Source of the DNA: CAZDME01 sp964506785 [NCBI: uncultured bacterium]
GTDB lineage: Bacteria; CAZDME01; JAYEMH01
Assembly: GCA_964506785.1 (NCBI GenBank)
Contig: CAZDME010000059.1
Coordinates: 1-7,905 of the forward strand
Direction: 5' to 3'
DNA length: 7,905 nt
Below, piece after piece: positions 1 through 6,509 of the stretch. The position numbers and the translations under genes were made by a program. Every line of letters begins with the position of its first letter. The stretch's first letter is position 1. The notes beneath the pieces were generated by a model. It was given only the letters and a program-made list of their open reading frames with translations. It did no database searches and was not told where the DNA came from.

Positions 1-660
1 GACTTCAAGAGAATCCAAAAGCCCTCTTAGTTTTTTCCCTATTGGCGCCATTAATTCACTATGAAAAGGCCCGGAGACCCTAAGCAACACCACCCGTCTG
101 GCGCCTCTTCTCCGGGATAGTCTCACCCCTTCATCTACGGCCAAACTTTCGCCGGAGATAACTGTTTGATTCGGAGAATTAAAATTAGCAATGGAAATTA
201 CACCTTTAGATTCTGCCGCCTGGCAAATTTTTTGAATTTCTGCGGCCGGGAGACCAATAATTGCCGCCATTTTGCCCGGATGTTCCCGGGACGCCTCAGC
301 CATCCAGAAACTGCGTTTTTGGACTAATTTTAAACCGTCCGGAAGAGAAAAAGCACCGGCCGCCGTTAAAGCGGAATATTCCCCTAAACTGTGTCCAGCC
401 ATAACCTCCGGGAAAATATTTGCTTCATTCAACCTCTGATAACAGGATAAACTAGTCAAAAAAATGGCCAGCTGGGAAAGAGAAGTATCCTCTAAAGACT
501 CTGCTTCCCCGTTAAAAATTTTTTCTTCTAACTTAATATTTAACATGTCTTGAGCCTGCCTATAGAGACTTCGGCTTTCTTCCGAACTCTCGAAAAAATC
601 CTTGCCCATACCCGGATATTGCGAGCCCTGTCCGGGAAATAAAAATGCGATTCTATTCAT
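1..660 (-). CDS. fabD: Malonyl-CoA:ACP transacylase FabD, C-terminal part cut off by window edge
   Basis: Transfers the malonyl group from malonyl-CoA to acyl carrier protein in the cytoplasm, supplying the extender unit for type II fatty-acid synthesis. Translating from the ATG at 660-658 gives 220 residues that remain open at base 1; E. coli FabD is 309 residues, so roughly 70% is visible. The N-terminus carries FPGQGSQ (residues 8-14). The nucleophile motif GHSLGE has its Ser at residue 91, a conserved Arg sits in QKRSFW at 116, and the catalytic His in GPFHS is residue 200, matching Ser92, Arg117 and His201 of the E. coli enzyme. The C-terminal part lies outside the window. It follows fabH by 84 bases. 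The sequence before the ATG shows no good Shine-Dalgarno (only TAGAG directly abutting the start). The identification is secure; the missing end cannot be judged. Confidence 0.95.
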   Translation of the reverse strand, partial: MNRIAFLFPGQGSQYPGMGKDFFESSEESRSLYRQAQDMLNIKLEEKIFNGEAESLEDTSLSQLAIFLTSLSCYQRLNEANIFPEVMAGHSLGEYSALTAAGAFSLPDGLKLVQKRSFWMAEASREHPGKMAAIIGLPAAEIQKICQAAESKGVISIANFNSPNQTVISGESLAVDEGVRLSRRRGARRVVLLRVSGPFHSELMAPIGKKLRGLLDSLEV

Positions 661-744
661 CTCTAAAAGCAGTTTGTAAACGGCATTAAATACACAGCAG
701 AAAAATTACTGATTAACACCTGCTCTTTATTGTTTAATTGTTAC

Positions 745-1731
745 TCACCACTTAATTACACAGGAACCCCAGGTCAAACCTCCGCCAAAGGCAACTAAAA
801 CAACGACATCACCCGGTTTGATTCTTTTCTCCCGAAGGGCGTCGTCTAAACCAATAATGGTTGAGGCCGCCGAAATGTTGCCGTATTTTTCAATATTAAG
901 GAAAATTCTCTCCTCCGGCAGTTTTAATCTTTTTGCCGCGGCATTAATGATGCGAATATTGGCTTGATGCGGAATAAGACAAGCAACATCCTCACAGGTT
1001 AAACCACACTGAGCTAAGGCCCTTTGGGCAGATTCAGCCATGAGTTTAACCGCTATTTTAAATAATTCATTGCCGGACATTCTCATATAATGCATGCCTT
1101 CCTCGACTGTTTTATGACTAGCGGGAAGACGAGAACCACCAGCCGGTAGTTTCAAAAGGTCCCCAGCGCTGCCATCGGCTCCCAAATAAACAGAGATAAT
1201 ACCTTTCCCTTCGGGAACCGGCCGGATGACAGCCGCACCGGCCCCATCGCCCAAAAGAACACAGGTACCTCGATCCTTCCAGTTAGTAATCTTGGAAAGA
1301 GTTTCGGCGCCAATCACTAAAATATTTTTATACATTCCGCTGGCAATATATCCCTTCGCTATGGACAAACCATAGATAAATCCAGAACAAGCCGCGCTCA
1401 CATCCATTGCCGCCGCATTTACGGCCTTGAGTTTGTCCTGGACAACACAGGCGGTTGAGGGAAAAATCGTATCCGGGGTAGCCGTGGCCAGAAGTATTAC
1501 TTCAATATCCCGAGGAGTAAGTCCGGCGGCAGCAATTGCTTTTTTTGCCGCCTCCACGGCTAAATCAGAAGTAGCCACATCGTCATCGGCAATTCTTCTC
1601 TCTTTTATACCGGTTCGGCTAACAATCCACTCATTACTGGTATTGACCATTTTCTCTAAGTCGGCGTTAGTAAGAATTCGCGGCGGAAGGTATGAACCAA
1701 CACCAACAATCCCCGCGTTAATTTTAGCCAA
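745..1731 (-). CDS. fabH: Beta-ketoacyl-ACP synthase III FabH, TTG start
   Basis: Condenses an acyl-CoA primer, typically acetyl-CoA, with malonyl-ACP to start fatty-acid chains. The 328-residue length is normal for the family. The Cys-His-Asn triad is intact: Cys115 in SAACSGF, His255 in IPHQANIRI and Asn285 in KYGNISAAS. The N-terminal thiolase fold opens with GIVGVGSYLPPRILTN, the C-terminus has VAFGGGLTWGS, and GDGAGAAVI lies near residue 161. The start is TTG at 1731-1729; no in-frame ATG gives a complete N-terminus, and AAGGAGG at 1743-1737 sits five bases upstream of the TTG, which settles the choice. The stop is TGA. It lies 110 bases downstream of plsX and 84 bases upstream of fabD, the common plsX-fabH-fabD order. 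Primer preference (acetyl versus branched acyl-CoA) cannot be read reliably from the sequence. Confidence 0.97.
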   Translation of the reverse strand: MAKINAGIVGVGSYLPPRILTNADLEKMVNTSNEWIVSRTGIKERRIADDDVATSDLAVEAAKKAIAAAGLTPRDIEVILLATATPDTIFPSTACVVQDKLKAVNAAAMDVSAACSGFIYGLSIAKGYIASGMYKNILVIGAETLSKITNWKDRGTCVLLGDGAGAAVIRPVPEGKGIISVYLGADGSAGDLLKLPAGGSRLPASHKTVEEGMHYMRMSGNELFKIAVKLMAESAQRALAQCGLTCEDVACLIPHQANIRIINAAAKRLKLPEERIFLNIEKYGNISAASTIIGLDDALREKRIKPGDVVVLVAFGGGLTWGSCVIKW

Positions 1732-1736
1732 ATCTT

Positions 1737-1743
1737 CCTCCTT
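1737..1743 (-). promoter_or_regulatory. Strong Shine-Dalgarno for fabH (AAGGAGG)
   Basis: On the minus strand AAGGAGG is followed by five bases and then the TTG start codon of fabH. This is the best ribosome-binding site in the window and decides the non-ATG start. A strong site in front of a weak start codon could set a moderate, fixed translation rate; that last point is inference. Confidence 0.85.
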
Positions 1744-1841
1744 GCTGCCTAACTAATATGCCTCCGCATGGCCTATCACAATAAAAAGATACAGATTGAT
1801 TTCCCTTTTTTGACACAGGCAGAAAAATTAGCGGATATCCC

Positions 1842-2831
1842 TCATGCATATTTGCTTATGCTTTCTGTAATATGCTTGTTTATTTCGAAATCAATGAATT
1901 TCTCGGCTACAAGAATAGCATTTTTAATCGCTTTAGCCGAAGAGGCGCCATGAGCAATAATGCAAACTCCATTTATTCCTAAAAGAGGAGCTCCGCCATA
2001 TTCCGAATAATCGGTTTTCTTTTTCAAACCTTTAAAAGCGCTGCCCATAAAATATGCTCCAATTTTAGCGACAATTTCTTTAGATATTTCTTCGCGGAGA
2101 AGCTCCTTAAACGTCTGTCCCAGGCTTTCACTGACCTTTAAGACGATATTTCCCAAAAAACCGTCACAAACAATAACATCAGCCTTGCCGCTAAAAACTT
2201 CTGTCCCCTCGATATTACCGATAAAATTTAAAGGTGACGATTTAAACAACTTATAGGCGGCTTTAGTCAATTCATTCCCTTTGCTTTCTTCTTCCCCGAT
2301 ACTTAATAAAGCAATGCGGGGTTTACGTTTTTTTAAAATATAGCCGGCATAAATCTCTCCCATCACCCCAAATTGAAAAAGATGCTTCGGTCGGCAATCT
2401 ACATTAGCCCCAACATCTAAAAGAACAGAGGTTCCCTGCATGGTCGGTAAAGGAATGGCAATAGCCGGCCTGGCCACTCCCTTTAAAGTCCTTAAGTTTA
2501 AAATACTGGCGGCAACGGCGGCACCGGTATTTCCAGCGGTAACTACGGCTATCATTTCCCCGCCTTTAGCAAATTTGATTGCTTTGACAATGGAAGAATC
2601 CTTTTTCTTGCGGATAGCCACGGTGGGGGCTTCATGCATCTGGACAACCTGGCTGGCCGGATAAATAGAAATATTCGAGGGTTTTTTATATCTGCCTAAT
2701 TCTTTTTTAATAGCTGATTCATCTCCGACAAGAATTAACTCGGCATCAATATTCTCCGAAGCCTGAACGGCCCCTTCGACAATTGCCCGGGGAGCATATT
2801 CTCCGCCCATGGCATCAATAGCAATTTTCAT
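1842..2831 (-). CDS. plsX: Phosphate acyltransferase PlsX
   Basis: Converts acyl-ACP plus phosphate to acyl phosphate, the donor used by PlsY to acylate glycerol 3-phosphate at the membrane, and so joins fatty-acid synthesis to phospholipid synthesis. The 329 residues match the family length. Motifs visible in order: IAIDAMGGEYAP at 3-14 (most family members have Asp where this has Glu11), TAGNTGA at 98-104, RPAIAIPLP at 121-129, LLDVGANVDCRP at 137-148, SIGEEESKGNEL at 177-188, GNIEGTEV at 205-212, CDGFLGNIVLK at 222-232 and EYGGAPLLGINGVCIIAHG at 277-295. The ATG at 2831-2829 follows the rpmF stop by ten bases, with only AAGG as a weak ribosome site, so coupling to rpmF translation is likely. 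The stop is TGA at 1844-1842. No fapR regulator gene lies beside it, unlike in Firmicutes. Confidence 0.97.
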   Translation of the reverse strand: MKIAIDAMGGEYAPRAIVEGAVQASENIDAELILVGDESAIKKELGRYKKPSNISIYPASQVVQMHEAPTVAIRKKKDSSIVKAIKFAKGGEMIAVVTAGNTGAAVAASILNLRTLKGVARPAIAIPLPTMQGTSVLLDVGANVDCRPKHLFQFGVMGEIYAGYILKKRKPRIALLSIGEEESKGNELTKAAYKLFKSSPLNFIGNIEGTEVFSGKADVIVCDGFLGNIVLKVSESLGQTFKELLREEISKEIVAKIGAYFMGSAFKGLKKKTDYSEYGGAPLLGINGVCIIAHGASSAKAIKNAILVAEKFIDFEINKHITESISKYA

Positions 2832-2841
2832 GATTGGCCTT

Positions 2842-3042
2842 TTATTCTTCTTTCTTCTTCTCTTTTACCTTGATTTCCATAACCTTTTTGCCGCCGTAAA
2901 AGCCGCAATGAGGACAAACGCGGTGCGGCTTTTTAGGACGGCGACATTGCGGGCAAAGCGTAATATCAGGAACATTTAATTTTTGATGCGTCCGTCTTTT
3001 AGCCTGCCGCGCGCGGGAATGTCTTCTTTTCGGTAAACCCAT
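2842..3042 (-). CDS. rpmF: 50S ribosomal protein bL32, zinc-ribbon form with charged tail
   Basis: Structural protein of the large ribosomal subunit. The 66 residues open with MGLPKRRHSRARQAKRRTHQ, the typical basic bL32 N-terminus. A four-cysteine zinc ribbon follows: Cys30-x2-Cys33 and Cys43-x2-Cys46, so this is the zinc-binding (C+) type rather than the cysteine-free paralogue induced under zinc starvation. The normal end near GGKKVMEI is followed by a Lys/Glu tail (about residues 56-66), giving a protein slightly longer than most bL32. The ATG has TAGGAG five bases upstream. Upstream is ackA, 116 bases away, and downstream plsX, 10 bases away. The rpmF-plsX pairing is widespread in bacteria. 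The usual yceD (DUF177) gene just upstream is missing. Confidence 0.96.
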   Translation of the reverse strand: MGLPKRRHSRARQAKRRTHQKLNVPDITLCPQCRRPKKPHRVCPHCGFYGGKKVMEIKVKEKKKEE

Positions 3043-3047
3043 TTTTT

Positions 3048-3053
3048 CTCCTA
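3048..3053 (-). promoter_or_regulatory. Shine-Dalgarno for rpmF (TAGGAG)
   Basis: TAGGAG on the minus strand lies five A residues before the rpmF ATG. It is one of only two clear ribosome-binding sites in the window, which suits a ribosomal protein gene needing independent, efficient initiation after a 116-base gap. Confidence 0.75.
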
Positions 3054-3158
3054 TCTTGAACTTTAGAGACTTCCAAACCCTAAATTACTTCAAATAAGCA
3101 TTGAAACAGGTAAAACGGAAAATGCAGAACCATAGCGTAAAACTCGGAGATTCCGCCT

Positions 3159-4358
3159 TTATGATTTCACTAATTCGAATGTTTCCTGGGCAATTCTCAG
3201 CTCTTCATTTGTCGGAACAACTAAAACGATAACCTTGGAATCAGGAGAGCTAATTATTCTTTCTCGGGGAAACCCGGCCTCGTTTTTCCCTTTATCAATC
3301 TTAATACCTAAAAAATCCATATTTTTACAAATTAATTCTCTAATCTTCTCCTGATTTTCTCCGATACCCGCGGTAAAAATTAAGACATTTAAACCATCCA
3401 TAACGGCAGCATAGGAACCAATATATTTTTTAATTCGGTAAACAAAAATTTTTAAAGCCAACTCAGCCTGTTCGTTCCCTTCTATAGAGGCCTTGTAAAT
3501 ATCCCGCATGTCATTGCTGATATCAGAAAGCCCCAGGAGTCCACTTTTTTCATTTAAAAGCCTATTTATCTTTTTAAGCCCCAAACGTTCTTTCTCCATT
3601 AAATAGAAAATCACTCCGGGATCAATATCACCACAACGGGTGCCCATAATCAAGCCTTCTAACGGAGTAAGCCCCATAGAAGTATCAATCGATTTTCCAT
3701 CTTTAATTGCCGTCATACTACAACCGTTCCCTAAATGGCAGGAGATTAATTTCAAAGTATTGAGGGGCTTTTTGAGCAACTCGGCGGTGCGGAGGGATAT
3801 AAATTTATGCGAAGTACCGTGAAATCCGTAGCGCCTCACCTTATCTTTTCTATATAATTCCATCGGCAATCCGTAAAGATAAGCATAAGGAGGAATGGTT
3901 TGATGAAAAGCGGTATCAAAAACAGCTACCTGAGGAATACGCGGGAATAAACTTTCCGAGGCTAAAATCCCTTCAAGATTATGGGAATTATGAAGCGGGG
4001 CCAATCTTGCGTATTCTTTGATATTTTTCTTGACCGTTTTATTGATTATAATCGAGGCTGTGAATTTTTCCCCGCCGTGGACAACCCGATGGCCAATAGC
4101 CTTAATCTCTTTAACGCTTTTAATGACACCATGTTGTTCGGAAGTAAGAAATTTGATCATTACTTTTATAGCCGCCTTATAAGTGGTAACCCGTTTTTTT
4201 TCTTCTATTTCGAGTCTCCCTTGAGGATGATAATGGCAAAGGCAGCCTTTCCGGCCAATGCGTTCAATCAAGCCTTTGGCCAGAAGATTTTTTAACCTCA
4301 TATTAAAAAGTTGATATTTAAGGGAAGAACTACCGCAGTTTATGACTAATATTTTCAT
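3159..4358 (-). CDS. ackA: Acetate kinase AckA
   Basis: Interconverts acetyl phosphate plus ADP and acetate plus ATP in the cytoplasm. With Pta it forms either the ATP-yielding acetate overflow route or a low-affinity acetate activation route. The 399 residues match the family. Starting from MKILVINCGSSSLKY, the key residues known from the Methanosarcina thermophila enzyme are present: Asn7, Arg91 in GHRVVHGG, Asp148 in VFDTAFH, His180 in YGFHGTSH, Arg241 in MGTRCGDIDPG, and a C-terminal Glu at 385-386 in PTNEELRIA. The nucleotide-binding ASKHA signatures HLGNGCS (208-214) and FTAGIGEN (328-335) are intact. The ATG at 4358-4356 has no convincing Shine-Dalgarno. It lies 98 bases after pta and 116 bases before rpmF. 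It appears fully functional. Confidence 0.97.
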   Translation of the reverse strand: MKILVINCGSSSLKYQLFNMRLKNLLAKGLIERIGRKGCLCHYHPQGRLEIEEKKRVTTYKAAIKVMIKFLTSEQHGVIKSVKEIKAIGHRVVHGGEKFTASIIINKTVKKNIKEYARLAPLHNSHNLEGILASESLFPRIPQVAVFDTAFHQTIPPYAYLYGLPMELYRKDKVRRYGFHGTSHKFISLRTAELLKKPLNTLKLISCHLGNGCSMTAIKDGKSIDTSMGLTPLEGLIMGTRCGDIDPGVIFYLMEKERLGLKKINRLLNEKSGLLGLSDISNDMRDIYKASIEGNEQAELALKIFVYRIKKYIGSYAAVMDGLNVLIFTAGIGENQEKIRELICKNMDFLGIKIDKGKNEAGFPRERIISSPDSKVIVLVVPTNEELRIAQETFELVKS

Positions 4359-4419
4359 CTTATTGTCTCATTTTTCTATGTTTCTTAGCTTTTATCTTTT
4401 TGAAAACTTTATTCTTCTT

Positions 4420-4447
4420 TTACCATGGGCTATGAGCTATCAGCCAA
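4420..4447 (-). repeat. Short degenerate heptad repeat in the pta-ackA gap
   Basis: Reading the minus strand, ATAGCTC (4440-4434) is followed directly by ATAGCCC (4433-4427), flanked by more diverged seven-base blocks TTGGCTG (4447-4441) and ATGGTAA (4426-4420). The two central units differ at one base. The rest of the gap (4359-4419) is an A-rich leader without an obvious hairpin or promoter. Two good units alone are weak evidence; the call gains weight from the second seven-base repeat in the other gap flanking pta. Confidence 0.45.
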
Positions 4448-4456
4448 GTCAAACTG

Positions 4457-5449
4457 TCAAGATAATGCCGCCATAATGGCACTGCAATTAGTAACATCCC
4501 GGACACAACAACCCCGGGAAAGATCACTGACCGGTTTACTTAAACCCTGAAGAATTGGGCCGTAGGATTCTGCTTTTGCTAAACGTTCTACTAATTTATA
4601 ACCGATATTCCCGGCGTCAAGATCGGGAAAAATAAGAACGTTAGCCCGGCCTTCAACCGGACTGCCCGGCGCCTTTCTCGCGGCAACCTCCGGGGAAATA
4701 GCCGCGTCAACCTGCAATTCGCCGTCAATAATCAATTCGGGCCTTTTCCCTTTGACAATCCATGCAGCTTTTTGAACCTTTTCTACCATCCGGTGCACAG
4801 CACTGCTTTTAGTGGAGAAAGAAAGCATGGCCACTCTGGGCTCGTAATTTAATAATGAAACAAGATTATCCGCCGTGGAAATAGCAATATTGGCTAACTG
4901 CTGGGAGGAAGGTTCAGGAATAATACCGGCGTCGGCAAAAAGAAACGTTCCTTCTTCGCCGTAAGAACAATCGGGAATAATCATCAAAAAATAGCTGGAA
5001 ATAGTCTGCCCCTTCTTGGCCGGCCCGATTATTTGGAAAGCCACCCGAAAAACATCAGCGGTAGTATTGGCCGCGCCAGCTACCATGGCATCTCCCTGAC
5101 CTTTGGCCACCATCATGGCTCCGAAAAATAAAGGATTGCTAAACTCTTTTTTCGCTTCGTCTTTATCTATTTTATTTTGAAACATGCCGCAGAAATTCTC
5201 AATGAATTCCTCGGCTCTTGAATCCTTTAAAAAATCAATAATCTCAATTTTGTCCAAATCCAAGTTTTCACCAATTCTTCCTGCCTGATTTATAATGTTG
5301 TCGGGCTGACCGAGTAAAACCGGCTTGGCTAAATTTAAATTTACAATCTGGGAAGCAGCCTGGATTACCCTGTCATCATTCCCTTCGGGAAGGATTATTG
5401 TCTTTTCTTTAAGCCTCGCTTTTTCGTAAATAATTTCTAAAGGACGCAT
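4457..5449 (-). CDS. pta: Phosphate acetyltransferase Pta, single-domain form
   Basis: Reversibly makes acetyl phosphate and CoA from acetyl-CoA and phosphate, feeding AckA. The 330 residues correspond to the catalytic PTA/PTB domain only; the N-terminal regulatory P-loop and DRTGG domains of the long E. coli type are absent, as in Methanosarcina and Bacillus enzymes. Motifs: ILPEGNDDRV (19-28), NPLFFGAMMVAKGQGDAMVA (105-124), GAANTTADVFR with Arg135, EGTFLFADAGI (166-176), PGSPVEGRANVLIFPDLDAG (261-280), Arg289, and the C-terminal Ser311-Arg312 with Asp318, corresponding to catalytic Ser309, Arg310 and Asp316 in M. thermophila. The ATG at 5449-5447 has no Shine-Dalgarno; the region where it should lie is part of a heptad repeat. 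The stop is TGA. Phosphate butyryltransferase is a possible alternative, but adjacency to ackA and the sequence favour Pta. Confidence 0.95.
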   Translation of the reverse strand: MRPLEIIYEKARLKEKTIILPEGNDDRVIQAASQIVNLNLAKPVLLGQPDNIINQAGRIGENLDLDKIEIIDFLKDSRAEEFIENFCGMFQNKIDKDEAKKEFSNPLFFGAMMVAKGQGDAMVAGAANTTADVFRVAFQIIGPAKKGQTISSYFLMIIPDCSYGEEGTFLFADAGIIPEPSSQQLANIAISTADNLVSLLNYEPRVAMLSFSTKSSAVHRMVEKVQKAAWIVKGKRPELIIDGELQVDAAISPEVAARKAPGSPVEGRANVLIFPDLDAGNIGYKLVERLAKAESYGPILQGLSKPVSDLSRGCCVRDVTNCSAIMAALS

Positions 5450-5453
5450 TTCT

Positions 5454-5488
5454 ACAGTTTACGGTTAACCATGTACAGTGTACAGTTA
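5454..5488 (-). repeat. Degenerate seven-base tandem repeat filling the coaD-pta gap
   Basis: On the minus strand five consecutive seven-base blocks run from 5488 to 5454. The clearest are TAACTGT (first), ACACTGT (second) and AAACTGT (last); ACATGGT and TAACCGT in the middle are diverged but keep the phase and the terminal GT. The first TAA is the stop codon of coaD, and the last block ends four bases before the pta ATG. The repeat therefore makes up almost the whole intergenic gap and leaves no room for a Shine-Dalgarno. The form resembles the short heptanucleotide repeats (STRR) known from some cyanobacteria; function is unknown. Confidence 0.65.
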
Positions 5489-5971
5489 GGCGCGATTTAA
5501 CTTCGTTTTTAACTTTTCTTCCACATAAGACGGAACAAAATGTTTCGCATCCCCTCCCAAAGCAACGATTTCTTTAAGAATGCGCGAACTAAAATAGGCG
5601 TATCTTTCATTAGGCATCAAAAAAAGTGTTTCAACCTTGCCAGCTAAACTCCGGTTAGTCAAAGCCATTTGAAATTCAAATTCAAAATCAGAAATAGCCC
5701 TAAGACCCCGGACAATTACCTTAGCTTCTTTCTTCAGGGCATAATTTACCAACAACCCCTTAAAATCGTCTATGACAACATTAGAGAACTTTTTAGTCGC
5801 TTGTTCAAGCAGAAGTCGCCTCTCGGCAACGTTAAAAAGTGTCTTCTTTGCTTGATTGCGGGCAATGGCCACAATCAACCGGTCAAAAATAGCCGAAGCC
5901 CTCTCTATCAAATCAATATGCCCGTAGGTAACAGGGTCAAAACTTCCTGGATAAATGGCGACTTTTTTCAT
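5486..5971 (-). CDS. coaD: Phosphopantetheine adenylyltransferase CoaD
   Basis: Transfers AMP from ATP to 4'-phosphopantetheine to give dephospho-CoA, the penultimate step of CoA synthesis. Starting at the ATG at 5971-5969 the protein has 161 residues, close to the 159 of E. coli. The nucleotidyltransferase motif is GSFDPVTYGH with His18; Lys42 in RNQAKKTLF, Arg88 and Arg91 in VRGLRAISDFEFE, and FSSRILKEI (128-136) complete the active site. An upstream in-frame TTG at 6022 would add 17 residues of non-family sequence, so the ATG is preferred. The start lies 35 bases inside the end of rsmD in another frame. No Shine-Dalgarno is visible; the ATG is preceded by a run of A (eight A in a row counting its own first base), so initiation may depend on ribosomes finishing rsmD. 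The TAA stop is the first three bases of the heptad repeat. Confidence 0.96.
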   Translation of the reverse strand: MKKVAIYPGSFDPVTYGHIDLIERASAIFDRLIVAIARNQAKKTLFNVAERRLLLEQATKKFSNVVIDDFKGLLVNYALKKEAKVIVRGLRAISDFEFEFQMALTNRSLAGKVETLFLMPNERYAYFSSRILKEIVALGGDAKHFVPSYVEEKLKTKLNRA

Positions 5972-6509
5972 TTTTTTTATAGAAGGAAAGGACGGTCTGG
6001 CCGTAAACCTTTCGACGGGCAAGAATCAAACCTTCTAATCTAGAAGGAACAATATCCTTCTTACTATGTTCTACAATCGTAGTAGAAAACCCCGATACTA
6101 TACCACATATATACAGATTATGCAAGATTTTTTCTATGGGATAAGCGCTATAGGGAGGATCCAAGAATATATAATCGAAAGTAGACAGGAGTTTTTTTAT
6201 TGCTTGTCTGAAGGAAAGATTATAAACCTTCACCCCTTTAGAAAAGCGACAATTTTCCAGGTTTTTGCGGATGTAATCGGCATTTTGGACATCCTTTTCC
6301 ACAAACATAACTGGCTTTGCCCCCCGGGAAAGGGCCTCGATGCCAATACTGCCTACTCCGGCAAAAAGGTCAAGAAAAGACTTCCCTCTCAAATCCTGGC
6401 CTAAAATATTAAAAAGAGAATCTTTTACCCTATCAGCGGTAAACCGGGTTTTTCTCCCTTTGGGCGTAGAAAGGATTCTTCCTTTAGCCAGGCCGGCAAT
6501 TACTCTCAT
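5937..6509 (-). CDS. rsmD: 16S rRNA (guanine966-N2)-methyltransferase RsmD
   Basis: Methylates G966 of 16S rRNA using S-adenosylmethionine, acting on assembled small subunits. The 190 residues match the family. The N-terminus MRVIAGLAKGR and TRFTADRVKDSLFNIL (21-36) are typical (most members have RPTxDRVREALFN). The SAM motif DLFAGVGSIGIEALSRGA is at 47-64, the acidic residue of motif II is Glu71 in FVEKD, and the catalytic DPPY of exocyclic amino methyltransferases is at 117-120. The C-terminal GQTVLSFYKK fits the family end; the last dozen residues form a basic tail that overlaps coaD. The ATG at 6509-6507 follows the sulfatase-like gene by nine bases without a ribosome site, suggesting coupling. 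The rsmD-coaD pairing is common in bacteria. The stop is TGA. Confidence 0.94.
   Translation of the reverse strand: MRVIAGLAKGRILSTPKGRKTRFTADRVKDSLFNILGQDLRGKSFLDLFAGVGSIGIEALSRGAKPVMFVEKDVQNADYIRKNLENCRFSKGVKVYNLSFRQAIKKLLSTFDYIFLDPPYSAYPIEKILHNLYICGIVSGFSTTIVEHSKKDIVPSRLEGLILARRKVYGQTVLSFYKKNEKSRHLSRKF

Noticed and set aside
1427-1756. Open frame of 109 codons on the plus strand
   Set aside because: It lies antisense to the N-terminal half of fabH, has no recognisable domain, and follows from the codon pattern of the real gene.
1732-1760. FapR-like operator (ATTAGTTAGG) upstream of fabH
   Set aside because: Only half of the known palindromic operator is loosely matched, and no fapR gene is nearby.
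1758-1769. Inverted repeat ATGC-CTCC-GCAT in the plsX-fabH gap
   Set aside because: Four base pairs with a four-base loop and no following U run; too weak for a terminator or operator call.
1768-1953. Plus-strand open frame starting in the plsX-fabH gap
   Set aside because: Its second half is antisense to the plsX end and the translation resembles nothing known; no promoter is visible.
3043-3120. Promoter for rpmF in the ackA-rpmF gap
   Set aside because: Several AT-rich hexamers occur, but no pair with 16-18 base spacing matches both boxes well.
3140-3158. Possible hairpin CGGA-ATC-TCCG just after the ackA stop, followed by AGTTTT
   Set aside because: A four-pair stem and only four T residues do not support an intrinsic terminator.
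4424-4452. TTGACT as a -35 box upstream of ackA
   Set aside because: With 17 bases of spacing the -10 position reads CCCATG, and other spacings give nothing close to TATAAT.
5972-6022. Longer CoaD starting at the TTG at 6022
   Set aside because: The extra 17 residues do not belong to the family, whose proteins begin right at the MKKVAIYPGSFDP strand, and the TTG has no ribosome site.
5669-6404. Two plus-strand open frames of 112-124 codons opposite coaD and rsmD
   Set aside because: Both are antisense shadows of well-conserved genes and show no family motif or plausible ribosome site.
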